Source: Photorhabdus laumondii subsp. laumondii
GTDB lineage: Bacteria > Pseudomonadota > Gammaproteobacteria > Enterobacterales > Enterobacteriaceae
DNA length: 64,000 nt
Assembly: GCF_003343245.1 (NCBI RefSeq)
Contig: NZ_CP024901.1
Location: 1,550,001 to 1,614,000, forward strand
Direction of reading: 5' to 3'
Part shown: one piece after another, positions 57,401 to 64,000 of the stretch
Layout of the letters: every line of letters starts with the position of its first letter
How positions within the stretch are numbered: position 1 is the stretch's first letter
The notes under the pieces: generated by a model
Told to the model about the DNA's origin: nothing
Databases searched by the model: none
What the model saw: only the letters and a program-made list of their open reading frames with translations
Program-made: the position numbers and the translations under genes

Positions 57401-60400
57401 AGCTGAAAAAAAATTCTACAAAGGATTGACCGAAGAAGAGCTACAAGCGTTGGATGATGCTAAACAAGCGGTTGATCGTCTACAGATAAATGCCAGTATT
57501 CGCGTGGAAAATACCGGCGTTTTAACGACTTCAAAGTTTGCCAAAGGACAATCTGACGATAGGGTGATACCAACGTCGAACAGTTCAGGTGAGCGTGTCA
57601 GAAGAGTGCCGCGGATTTCAGGCATTAATCTGAAATCGTTGGGGAATGATGTCAAGGTAGAGCAGAAAAATTCCGCTATATTTGAAAATGCAAAATTTAA
57701 TTTATTGAAAGAGGGAAACAAGCTATTTATCAATCCCAATGTGCGAACATTGGGGCGAAAAAGGAAGCTTAGCACGGCGCTGGCCACGGTACGCGATACT
57801 TTCTATAAGACGATGAGCCATTTCGATGAAGAGCATATATTGCTGCTTGAACGGGCGATAGCTGATTGGCAACAGCATAGCCCAAAGGAGTTTGCTCTAC
57901 GCACCAATCAGGTGAACTTAGTACGTTTTAAAATGGGCCGAATGATAGAGCACTTACAGGCTCAGCGAGCTGAATCCGCTGGCGTCCTTGGGATCGCCGT
58001 GGCACCTCAACATGCTGAACATCTTACGCAACGCGTCATCTTTGATGGAACCGGACGTGTTGTCGGTTTAAAAGGCGGTATAACACAAAACGAAATTAAT
58101 CGTCTTATTGAATGGCAGATTACCCCGTTGACCCGAACGAATTCAACCGCTGAACGGGAAGCGCCTAAGACCGAAAGTGAAAGTCTGATTGCTTTTATGA
58201 GCCGATTGGAAACCGCGAATATCCCGGAAGCGAGGTTTTTGATTGGACGGGCCAGGGGACTCTGGCTCACCGGACAAGTCACCTCGAAGGAAACTATCAA
58301 GTTATTTGATGATGCTGCCAGTCAGTTACAGGCATACCCTGAGTTACATGGTTTGGTACTGTCATTACAGGCTGATGCTCACAGAGAAAAGTCAACTACC
58401 CAATATATTGACAACTTATTTGGTCGTCGTTTTGATTCCGAAGTGGCCCATACGTTGGTAAAAATGGCGTCACCGGATGCGCTAGCCACCTCCAGGCGGA
58501 TAGGTCAGTTTCTGGTGCAGGAGTTTGAGCTGTATATGCAAAGTACTGCTGACTCACCCGTACTCGACGGACAGATTGATATCAGGATGCAAGCTTTTGC
58601 CGAAAAAATTAAAAAAGATATTCGTCCCTGGTTCAGTCGAGTGCCTGAACTGACCGCATTCCTGCAAAAACCGACCTTGGATAACTTTAAGATCATGATG
58701 ACTAAGGTGGATAACGGTTTTGAAATGATCAAGATTCCGTTTCTGGCGGTAAAAATGTCGAACACGGATGGTATGGGGTTACATTTATCTCAATGGAAGG
58801 CGGAAGCGGACATTTTCTATCGGGAGGAGATCTACAAGGCGCGTTCCACCAGTAGTAAATTAACGAATATGGCGGATGTTACCTATAAAGTGAAGTTAAC
58901 TGAACAGCAAACCAATGATTATGGTATTGCACTGCCCTACCAACCATCTGGTGATCAGTATGGAGATTTCCTGTATGGCAGAAAGGTAGCGGCGGGCAGA
59001 GTGCTGACGCCCGGACAGGAAACAACGCTTGAGCGTAACGCCTTGGCGCAGGGGCATTCCGTGGTGACGGGGGCATCGGGCTCGACCAATATCATGGTTC
59101 ATCTCAATAACTATATTGCCAGTCAAGATCCTACTTTCTCGCAAGAGCAGGCCTACCTTAATACGTTGGCGTTTCTGGTGTTTGATGGCGGTCATTCGGT
59201 TAATGAAAGTTTGGTGGTCTATAAAGCATTGCAGATGACCGGTGATGAACGTCGGCAAGTACTACAAAACTACACCGCCAGTTATATGGATCTGATGGAT
59301 ATCGCCGGAGATAAAGGGAAATTATCGATAAATCAGGCACTAAATAACGCATTTGAGAAAACCCAACACCTTTATCGAGAAAATACCCCTGAGAGAGAAC
59401 AGAACGACTCTCCGGTAGAAGCATTACAGGCGTTATCGGGCAAAAATGGCGCGTCAGAGTCGGTATTAATTGAAAATGATGATACTCCGCCACGGGATAA
59501 AGACTCTTTAAACCCAGTGACCCGATTTTTTAACAACGAACTGTATGGTTTTAAAGAAGATCGCCGTCATATCAGTGATAAAACGCAGACGATACTTAAT
59601 GATGCGGTTGCTAATGGTAAATCCAGCAAAATCACCCTAAAAGGCGAAGAGGGACGTTTAACCGGATATTATCATCAAGGTGACATAAAACCAGATGATA
59701 TCTCGACGGCGGCAGAGAAAAAAGTCGTGCTTTTCCTTCATGGTTCAGGTTTATCCGCGGAAGAGCAAGCTCATGATATCCAAAGCCATTATCAAAAGCA
59801 GGGCATTGATATACTTGCTGTCAACATGCGCGGCTATGGGGGTAGTGATGGTAGTCCCGGTGAACAAGGGTTCTATCAGGATGCCCGGACGATGTTTCGC
59901 TATTTGGTGCAAGATCGCGGCATTAAGCCGGGTAATATTATTCTTCATGGTTATTCCGTTGGTGGACCGGTGGCGGCAGATCTTGCTCGATATGCGTCGC
60001 AAAATAATCAAGCCGTGTCAGGTCTGTTACTCGACAGGCCAATATCGAGTATGACCAAAACCATAACCGCGCATGACGTACCAAACCCTGGTGGCATGAT
60101 TGGGGCATTGGCAAAAGCGATGAACGGACAATTTTCAGTAGAAAAAAACCTCAAAGGTCTGCCGATCAATACGCCGATCATGCTGTTAACTGACAATCAA
60201 GGTTTGGGGCATGAAGGGGAAAAGCTGCGTGCAAGATTGGCCGCTTCTGGTTATCGCGTATCGGGTGAACAAACCTTTTATGGTCATGTCGAGAGCGGTG
60301 CTTTAATGAGCCAATATACTGATAGGATTGTCTCGACGCTCTCCGATTTTCAAAATAAAAATCGGGATGGAGTGAAGAACTCGTGGCAAAAGAGTGACAA

Positions 60401-63400
60401 TCGTGGAACACGTTTTGATGGTCAGATCATTATTCAAATGGAAAATGACCCGATTGTCGCAAAAGCCGCGCTCAATCTGGCGAGTAAACACCGGAAATCC
60501 AGTGTGGTGGTTAAACTTGATTCTAATGGCAAATATCATGTCATTTATGGTGATCCTGCCGGTTTATCAGGCAAATTACGTTGGCAGATTGTGGGGCATG
60601 GCCGTAACGAATCGGCACAAAATAACACTCGCCTGAGTGGTTACAGTGCTGATGAATTGGCAATAAAACTAAAACAGTTCAGCCAGAACTTTGAGCAGGC
60701 AGGTAAACCTGATCGTATCAGCATCGTGGGTTGTTCACTGATTAGTGATGATAAGCGGAATGGTTTTGCCTATCGTTTTATTACCGCTTTAGATAAACAA
60801 GGTATCCGTAGTGAGGTTTCAGCTCGTCGCAGTGAAGTGGCCGTTGATGCAACAGGTCGTAAGTTTACTCGCGATAAAAATCATCAGTGGGTTAACAAGT
60901 TGGACGATAACAAACTGGTGTTACGCTGGAATGAACAGGATGAACTCACGACGACGACAGAAAAATTGCGTCGAGGGGTGGCTGAAAGTGATATCAACCT
61001 TGCCAAAGTGGGGCACACAGAAGCTGATTCAGCAACCAGAGGGGCAATTGCGGATAACCATGATGTTTTCACTGCGCCAGGAAAGCGCAAAAACAGGGTT
61101 GAGCTTGGTTCAAATCCTCAGTCGGAGCCGCTAGGTTACGCCGGGAATATACAGGTAAACGTGGGCGACGGTGAATTTACTGCGATTAACTGGGGAACCT
61201 CGAACGTCGGTATTAAAGTGGGTACGGGTGGCTTTAAATCACTGGCCTTTGGCGACAACAATGTGATGGTTCACATCGGGGAGGGTGACAGTAAGCACAG
61301 CGTTAATCTGGCAGGTTATCAAGCACTTGAAGGGGCGCAGATGTTCATTGGCAACCGTAACGTCAGCTTCAACCAAGGTCGCAGTAATGACCTGATTGTC
61401 ATGATGGATAAATCCATCCCTACGCCACCGTTAGTTAATCCATTTGATGGCGCTGCGCGTATTACCGGTGTACTGAAATCTATTGCTCATTCCGGCGAAG
61501 AGCGGAACTGGTTGGCGGCGCAAAATCAGCAGTGGACGCTATCGGGCGCGAAAAAATTTGTGCGTGACATGTCGGGTTTAGACCAAACCAGTAGTGTGGA
61601 TTACAAGACATTGGTTGATCTGGATTCGCAGCTCAAGCGCAGTAGCCGGGGTTTGAAAAGCGACACAGAAGCGGCATTAAACAAAAAATACCACCAATGG
61701 TTAAATGGTCACGGCAACAATATTGATACCAAGAAGATGAGTCGTGTGGATAAATTCCGTCAAGCCAATGAGAAACTGGCTTTCAATTTTGCGGTAGGTG
61801 GTCAAGGGGCGGACATTCAGGTCACAACCGGTAGCTGGAACTTTATGTTCGGTGACCATATTCAATCGATTTTGGATACCAATCTGGGTTCGTTGTTTGG
61901 TCTGATGACGCAGCAATATTCAACAACGGGCTTGGCGAAAACAACCTTTACTTACAACCTACAGGACTTACCGCGTCAGCTTAAAAACAAACTGCTGGGT
62001 CGGTTAGCCGGTGTGAATGCAGAGACCACGTTAGCGGATATTTTTGGTGTGGATTATACGCCGGAGGGACAGATTGTTGCCCGTACTGGTGAGCCGGTTG
62101 ATGGTAAGGCTATTTTGCGAGAGATGTTGGAAGTGATTAAGCAGTTTGGTGGTGATCAACTAAGTGTCTTCACTGATCCGGATAAATTGATTGAGGGTTT
62201 GAAACAGAACGCTAATATGAGTGCCGATGGTATTGAGTCATTTTTTGTCAGTCATGGGCTGAAAGAGAAAGCGCCTGATGAAAATCGGGAAAAGAGTGTA
62301 CCGGATGCCGTCAACAGTGGGAAGAGTCAGGCTGATGACAAATCAGAGCGGGCATTGGGCTTTAATTCGCTGAATTTGCCTAACCTGTTTGCGACGATAT
62401 TCAGCAAAGATAAACAACAAGAGATGAAGTCACTCGTGACCAATCTGAAAGAGAATCTCACCGCCGATCTGCTCAATATGGAGCAGAAAACGTTTGATTT
62501 CCTGCGTAACAGTGGTCATCTGCAAGGGGACAGCGATATCCATATCTCGTTAGGAAACTATAACTTCAACTGGGGCGGTGATGGTAAAGATCTCGGTGCT
62601 TATCTGGGCGATAACAACAACTTCTGGGGTGGCCGCGGAGATGATGTTTATTACTCCATCGGCACTTCCAACATCTTTACCGGTGGTGAAGGTGATGACT
62701 TGGGCGTTCTGATGGGACGTGAAAACTGGATGTTTGGCGGTAGTGGCGATGATACCGCAGTGGTAGCTGGACGCATTAACCATGTATTCATGGGTGAGGG
62801 TAACGATCAGACATTTGTTTTTGGTGAAGGTGGCGTTATTGATGCCGGTAATGGGCGGGACTACGTTGTCACTTCTGGTAACTACAACCAGGTGGATACT
62901 GGCGAAGATCAAGATTATGCCGTGACTATCGGTAATAACAACCGGGTTGAGCTAGGTGAAGGCAATGACTTTGGCCGGGTGTTTGGTAATGACAACCGAA
63001 TTGATGGCAACATGGGTAACGATGTCATTAAATTGATGGGCTATCATGCGGTAATTAATGGCGGAGAAGGTGATGATCACCTGATAGCGGCTACAATTTC
63101 GAAATTCAGCCAGTTTGACGGCGGAGAGGGTCAGGATCTACTGGTGTTGGGGGGATACCAGAACCACTTCCAAGGAGGGGCAGGAGTAGATAGCTTTGTG
63201 GTCAGTGGTAAGGTGATTGACAGTCAGGTTGATGATATTAATGCAGAAGATATGATTGCCTTTAACGATATTGACTGGCAAGACTTGTGGTTCCAGCGCA
63301 GTGGATATGATCTGGTGTTATCAGTGAATCGCCCTACTCAGGATAAAACGGCTCAGGGTCTATTTGAATCGGTGGGTTCAGTCACCTTTAGAGATTACTT

Positions 63401-63632
63401 TAATGGTAACCGTGCCAAATTAGTGACACAGATGGGGCGTAAGGATGCATCAGGAGAGCGTGAATTTACGGCACTTTCCGACAATGCGGTTGATACCTTA
63501 ATCCAGGCAATGAGCAGTTTTGCCCCAACAGCCGGTGATAACGGTTTTATTGAAGCGCTGGATAACAGGGAGAAAATGGCTATTACCACGGCTTGGGCAG
63601 ATACCACAATTGGCAAGGGGAAATTTGCCTGA
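51420..63632 (+). CDS. rtxA: rtxA copy 5, intact MARTX toxin with effector X and ABH
   Basis: At 4070 residues this is the longest and most complete copy. Order: A repeats; SWYKxGDH modules; B repeats about 687-1327; two jelly-roll domains in tandem (about 1432-1577 and 1578-1720; single in the other copies); coiled coil 1723-1957; linker YESTGAGETGSYIDPE; effector X about 2117-2660; ABH about 2716-2975 (FLHGSG, Ser2846 in HGYSVGG, Asp2925, His2956); CPD with His3060 (GHGR) and Cys3105 (VGCS); RTX repeats about 3707-3944; secretion end. ATG 51420 is chosen over the TTG three bases before it because it matches MGKSSNRS in the other copies and follows AAAGGG. The stretch 1310-1345 (NKLSSLFEHIKQTTLGVGGSQ) differs from the other copies. 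Confidence 0.94.
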   Translation: MGKSSNRSTEYFFTGKYYDDNDGNSIIAIGIGGEVYAYGGDDDVTIGSFKVDVYHTNGELSVKGASGYTGISKTGNGGLSFSGAAGTAFIDHTGETGDLSYSGAAGYNKLVRKGSSGDTRFKGAGGYNQLWHETDQGNVYFAGAGAANKIDRTWSNYYEGTQGDVTFNGAGAANSIDSRIESGDITLNGVGADNHIVRKGREGNIILHGAGAANRIERTRHSEDQYGQTQGDITLEGAGGYNKLYSDVAHGNIHFTGAGAYNEITRAGARNEIEFAQAKDIVMTSATMEERGIQQSQQVKAVKSEVEPDTYLFAIADNVNTKVVAVRLQNNPDTGKLRYYATSWYKEGNHLKDIAKENIDVNNGFISVKGDDAITLANINVVYRQETIVQGVEEVLLTDKWVNYSDGTNIKAKNVTLGSAKMGGYAISSNGLKIDVSPVKSNQQPDTYVYAIFLEPYTKVVEVKLANDDETGKLKYIARSWYKKGDHTGRLANERFSYPRGYQSIGAGYTLSQLHYDLNVTDEITDCLTDIEGYSEQDVIKSSKNGGDSSGNIYFIGAGGGNIITSNVTHGNINFTGAGAANIILHSSTFGNTYFEGGGGANVIVKNGEEGDLSFRGAGLANVLVHQSQRGKMDVYAGGAVNVLVRVGDGRYLAHLLSYGNISIHKGNGDSRVLMLGGYNTHTQIGDGSANWFGAGGFNVITQAGTGDIFSVFLGGANVLTKLGAGDMVAGMLGGANIITHLSDETETTNTTAIALGGANIFTKKGKGHTQAVMGGGANVLTHIGDGNTTGVMLGGANILTKVGKGDMTGIMFGVGNVLTHVGDGLTLGVMAAAGNIFTKVGEGTSIAAMIGAGNLFTHVGKGDAWALMGGVGNIFTKVGDGDALALMVAAGNVFTHIGDGTSVALMLAKGNIATKVGNGMTLAAMIGKANIFTHVGEGNTFAAMIGGANVLTKVGNDLTAALMVGKANIYSHVGNGTSIGLFAGELNVMTKVGNGTTLAAMFGKANMMTHVGDGLTGVLALGEANIVTKVGDDFMGVVAAAKANVITHVGDATTAAILFGKGNILTKVGDGTTVGLLISDVGNVMTHVGEGTTVGFAKGKANLITKIGDGAGVNAAWGEANILTQVGNGDRYNFAKGKANLMTKVGKGQEVTVVQGDANIITHVGNGDDYTGAWGKANVITKIGDGRNVVLAKGKANIVTQVGQGDSFNALWSEGNIVTKVGDGMQVTVAKGKANVTTTVGNGLNVTAAHGDANINTHVGNGVSVNLAWGKHNINTKVGNGLNVAVMKGQANANIHVGDGLGINASYARNNVAVKIGNGDFYSFSVTNSNKLSSLFEHIKQTTLGVGGSQAINYLVHGEEANTSGTHKGRGAINLAEVSGIDGFQMDEIAPISSDLNHSFNGAITAVETPDVSSIEGALSQKTLSVSDQDENLIVNGDFEQGELGWQSTHGIEAYNPASDYGLDNTGDGERVSKFDVDKNTVIWQELQNLSEGEVVSLTFDFMSHFERVDRDLSGSGIMVLWNGKSVFSTSGPRAIWRTQKLDLMAKAGTNRIEFKGTGQDDGFSYILDNIIVKSETSLIVNNDLEQGKLDWQSTNDIAAYSSVSTDGPNNTRYGERVSELDVDKNTTIYQDLQNRSEGEVISLSFDFANRPDAYSVDNGMDVFWNDKLVFSTFGDAAKWQNKTLELTAKAGSNRIEFKGTGLSDGVGYILDNVIAKSKSSQQANIITEHVKQDKAAQNALSDKEKAEKDRRLLEQEKEKQLAEIAKSQSQLELTDQAAVSQNGLTQRNAIEAEAQAETDKLVSMTQGLDALGDYANYSGQSGDQWRNQFASQFLDHAQDKLNDIKFIAQRKLMHARQAITDNQQHVKEAVKKSEVGVAQSEQHHASAKQDIAAAQKKAELRKEEALLQQQRAEKAENDANIAYQGAEYRGKRDIAAAENKIAQVQEDVRGAKQSDSKPDRTGAGGSGLSGNGYESTGAGETGSYIDPELIPEAEKKFYKGLTEEELQALDDAKQAVDRLQINASIRVENTGVLTTSKFAKGQSDDRVIPTSNSSGERVRRVPRISGINLKSLGNDVKVEQKNSAIFENAKFNLLKEGNKLFINPNVRTLGRKRKLSTALATVRDTFYKTMSHFDEEHILLLERAIADWQQHSPKEFALRTNQVNLVRFKMGRMIEHLQAQRAESAGVLGIAVAPQHAEHLTQRVIFDGTGRVVGLKGGITQNEINRLIEWQITPLTRTNSTAEREAPKTESESLIAFMSRLETANIPEARFLIGRARGLWLTGQVTSKETIKLFDDAASQLQAYPELHGLVLSLQADAHREKSTTQYIDNLFGRRFDSEVAHTLVKMASPDALATSRRIGQFLVQEFELYMQSTADSPVLDGQIDIRMQAFAEKIKKDIRPWFSRVPELTAFLQKPTLDNFKIMMTKVDNGFEMIKIPFLAVKMSNTDGMGLHLSQWKAEADIFYREEIYKARSTSSKLTNMADVTYKVKLTEQQTNDYGIALPYQPSGDQYGDFLYGRKVAAGRVLTPGQETTLERNALAQGHSVVTGASGSTNIMVHLNNYIASQDPTFSQEQAYLNTLAFLVFDGGHSVNESLVVYKALQMTGDERRQVLQNYTASYMDLMDIAGDKGKLSINQALNNAFEKTQHLYRENTPEREQNDSPVEALQALSGKNGASESVLIENDDTPPRDKDSLNPVTRFFNNELYGFKEDRRHISDKTQTILNDAVANGKSSKITLKGEEGRLTGYYHQGDIKPDDISTAAEKKVVLFLHGSGLSAEEQAHDIQSHYQKQGIDILAVNMRGYGGSDGSPGEQGFYQDARTMFRYLVQDRGIKPGNIILHGYSVGGPVAADLARYASQNNQAVSGLLLDRPISSMTKTITAHDVPNPGGMIGALAKAMNGQFSVEKNLKGLPINTPIMLLTDNQGLGHEGEKLRARLAASGYRVSGEQTFYGHVESGALMSQYTDRIVSTLSDFQNKNRDGVKNSWQKSDNRGTRFDGQIIIQMENDPIVAKAALNLASKHRKSSVVVKLDSNGKYHVIYGDPAGLSGKLRWQIVGHGRNESAQNNTRLSGYSADELAIKLKQFSQNFEQAGKPDRISIVGCSLISDDKRNGFAYRFITALDKQGIRSEVSARRSEVAVDATGRKFTRDKNHQWVNKLDDNKLVLRWNEQDELTTTTEKLRRGVAESDINLAKVGHTEADSATRGAIADNHDVFTAPGKRKNRVELGSNPQSEPLGYAGNIQVNVGDGEFTAINWGTSNVGIKVGTGGFKSLAFGDNNVMVHIGEGDSKHSVNLAGYQALEGAQMFIGNRNVSFNQGRSNDLIVMMDKSIPTPPLVNPFDGAARITGVLKSIAHSGEERNWLAAQNQQWTLSGAKKFVRDMSGLDQTSSVDYKTLVDLDSQLKRSSRGLKSDTEAALNKKYHQWLNGHGNNIDTKKMSRVDKFRQANEKLAFNFAVGGQGADIQVTTGSWNFMFGDHIQSILDTNLGSLFGLMTQQYSTTGLAKTTFTYNLQDLPRQLKNKLLGRLAGVNAETTLADIFGVDYTPEGQIVARTGEPVDGKAILREMLEVIKQFGGDQLSVFTDPDKLIEGLKQNANMSADGIESFFVSHGLKEKAPDENREKSVPDAVNSGKSQADDKSERALGFNSLNLPNLFATIFSKDKQQEMKSLVTNLKENLTADLLNMEQKTFDFLRNSGHLQGDSDIHISLGNYNFNWGGDGKDLGAYLGDNNNFWGGRGDDVYYSIGTSNIFTGGEGDDLGVLMGRENWMFGGSGDDTAVVAGRINHVFMGEGNDQTFVFGEGGVIDAGNGRDYVVTSGNYNQVDTGEDQDYAVTIGNNNRVELGEGNDFGRVFGNDNRIDGNMGNDVIKLMGYHAVINGGEGDDHLIAATISKFSQFDGGEGQDLLVLGGYQNHFQGGAGVDSFVVSGKVIDSQVDDINAEDMIAFNDIDWQDLWFQRSGYDLVLSVNRPTQDKTAQGLFESVGSVTFRDYFNGNRAKLVTQMGRKDASGEREFTALSDNAVDTLIQAMSSFAPTAGDNGFIEALDNREKMAITTAWADTTIGKGKFA
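59565..60350 (+). other. ABH alpha/beta-hydrolase effector domain of rtxA copy 5
   Basis: The ABH of Vibrio MARTX toxins is a phospholipase A1 acting on phosphatidylinositol 3-phosphate, and blocks autophagy and endosome traffic. All landmarks are here: oxyanion strand VVLFLHGSG, nucleophile elbow HGYSVGG (Ser2846), acid most likely Asp2925 (LLTDNQG) and base His2956 (FYGHVESG). Only copy 5 keeps it; copies 3 and 4 have only its flanks. Confidence 0.85.
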
Positions 63633-63668
63633 TTTAACTTGCCATAAGGATAAGCAATAATGGTAAAA

Positions 63669-63693
63669 ATGGCTCACTGGATAGGTGGGCCAT
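63669..63693 (+). terminator. Degenerate terminator hairpin after rtxA copy 5
   Basis: ATGGCTCAC pairs with GTGGGCCAT (nine pairs, one G-U), at the same place as the other copies' terminators. No T run follows, so it may terminate poorly and let transcription run on. Confidence 0.5.
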
Positions 63694-63741
63694 CGTAATC
63701 TCCCATTCGTCCACGCTTAAGAATCAAGTAGAGATTAAATA

Positions 63742-64000
63742 ACCCGAATTCTGGATAAGAAATTGACATGAAGCCTGTTCCAGGAGCAATGTTTTGGTGC
63801 ACGCCGAAACAGCTCCGGGGAGGAACAGGCTATGAACAAGTTAGTTGAAATTTTCTGCGATGTCGATGATTTTTGCCGCTTCTTCATTCCTCAATGGGAA
63901 TTATTTTGTTTCGAAAAAGGGTACCGCCAGCGTCATCGGCAAGGCCATATGCACCCCAGTGAAATCATGACTATTTTGATCCTTTTTCATATGGCGCATT
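63742..64000 (+). mobile_element. IS982-family insertion sequence, left part
   Basis: The left end is probably ACCCGAATTCTGGATAAGAA from 63742; the right end lies beyond the window, so the inverted repeat cannot be checked. It interrupts the downstream flank of the rtxA array. Confidence 0.75.
63832..64000 (+). CDS. IS982-family transposase (N-terminal part)
   Basis: ATG 63832 opens a frame to the window edge (56 complete codons). It starts MNKLVEIFCDVDDFC and continues with FIPQWE and a PSEIMTILILFHMAH stretch. This is the characteristic N-terminus of IS982-type DDE transposases, whose catalytic residues lie further on. GGAGGAACAG just upstream serves as ribosome site. Completeness of the gene cannot be judged. 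Confidence 0.85.
   Translation, partial: MNKLVEIFCDVDDFCRFFIPQWELFCFEKGYRQRHRQGHMHPSEIMTILILFHMAH

Noticed and set aside
63633..63741. A further rtxA unit or leader after copy 5
   Set aside because: The ~110 bases before the IS982 end contain only the degenerate terminator; no promoter or rtxH-like start follows.

Overview
The window is a MARTX (multifunctional-autoprocessing RTX) toxin locus from a gamma-proteobacterium, most likely Photorhabdus or a close relative in the Morganellaceae. That assignment is inference. It rests on the Vibrio-like rtx gene order, the tandem amplification of rtxA genes, a short palindromic intergenic repeat familiar from Photorhabdus/Xenorhabdus, and IS200- and IS982-type elements. 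No rRNA, tRNA or CRISPR was seen.

Layout. On the minus strand at the left edge lie the type I secretion genes: the 5' part of rtxD (membrane fusion protein, 1-421) and complete rtxB (ABC exporter, 414-2519). Across a divergent AT-rich promoter region, rtxH (2842-3192), rtxC (acyltransferase, 3214-3675) and the first rtxA (3874-14847) run on the plus strand. Four more rtxA paralogs follow head to tail: copy 2 (16149-27186), copy 3 (27798-38816), copy 4 (39606-50640) and copy 5 (51420-63632). Spacers are about 0.6-1.3 kb. An IS200-type insertion lies between copies 1 and 2, and the start of an IS982-type element closes the window.

Each rtxA has the same plan: N-terminal glycine-rich A-type repeats; a long array of B repeats (pattern N-[IV]-x-T-[KH]-[VI]-G-x-G); a jelly-roll-like domain (NGDFEQG...LDN); a charged coiled coil; an exchangeable effector segment; an InsP6-type cysteine protease domain (CPD, GHGR...VGCS); and C-terminal RTX (GGxGxD) repeats with the secretion end. 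The effector slot differs. Copies 1, 3, 4 and 5 carry a four-helix-bundle-like segment plus an effector I cannot name ('effector X', motif HGHS...GASGSTN...DGGHSVNES). Copy 2 carries a Rho-inactivation domain (RID). Copy 5 adds an alpha/beta hydrolase (ABH) that copies 3 and 4 have lost through two different deletions.

Only copies 3 and 5 are intact. Copy 1 has a CAA-to-TAA stop, copy 2 a frameshift at the start of its effector segment, and copy 4 a +1 in a G run. Upstream of copies 2-5 lies a shared fossil in which the 5' end of rtxH is joined to the 3' end of rtxC. A promoter with constant geometry (TTTRCT-17-TATAAW) precedes all five units. The locus therefore looks like an rtxHCA unit that lost most of rtxHC once, was amplified as rtxA-only units, and was then reshuffled by gene conversion, effector swapping and small insertions. 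One RtxC and one RtxB/D exporter would serve all copies.
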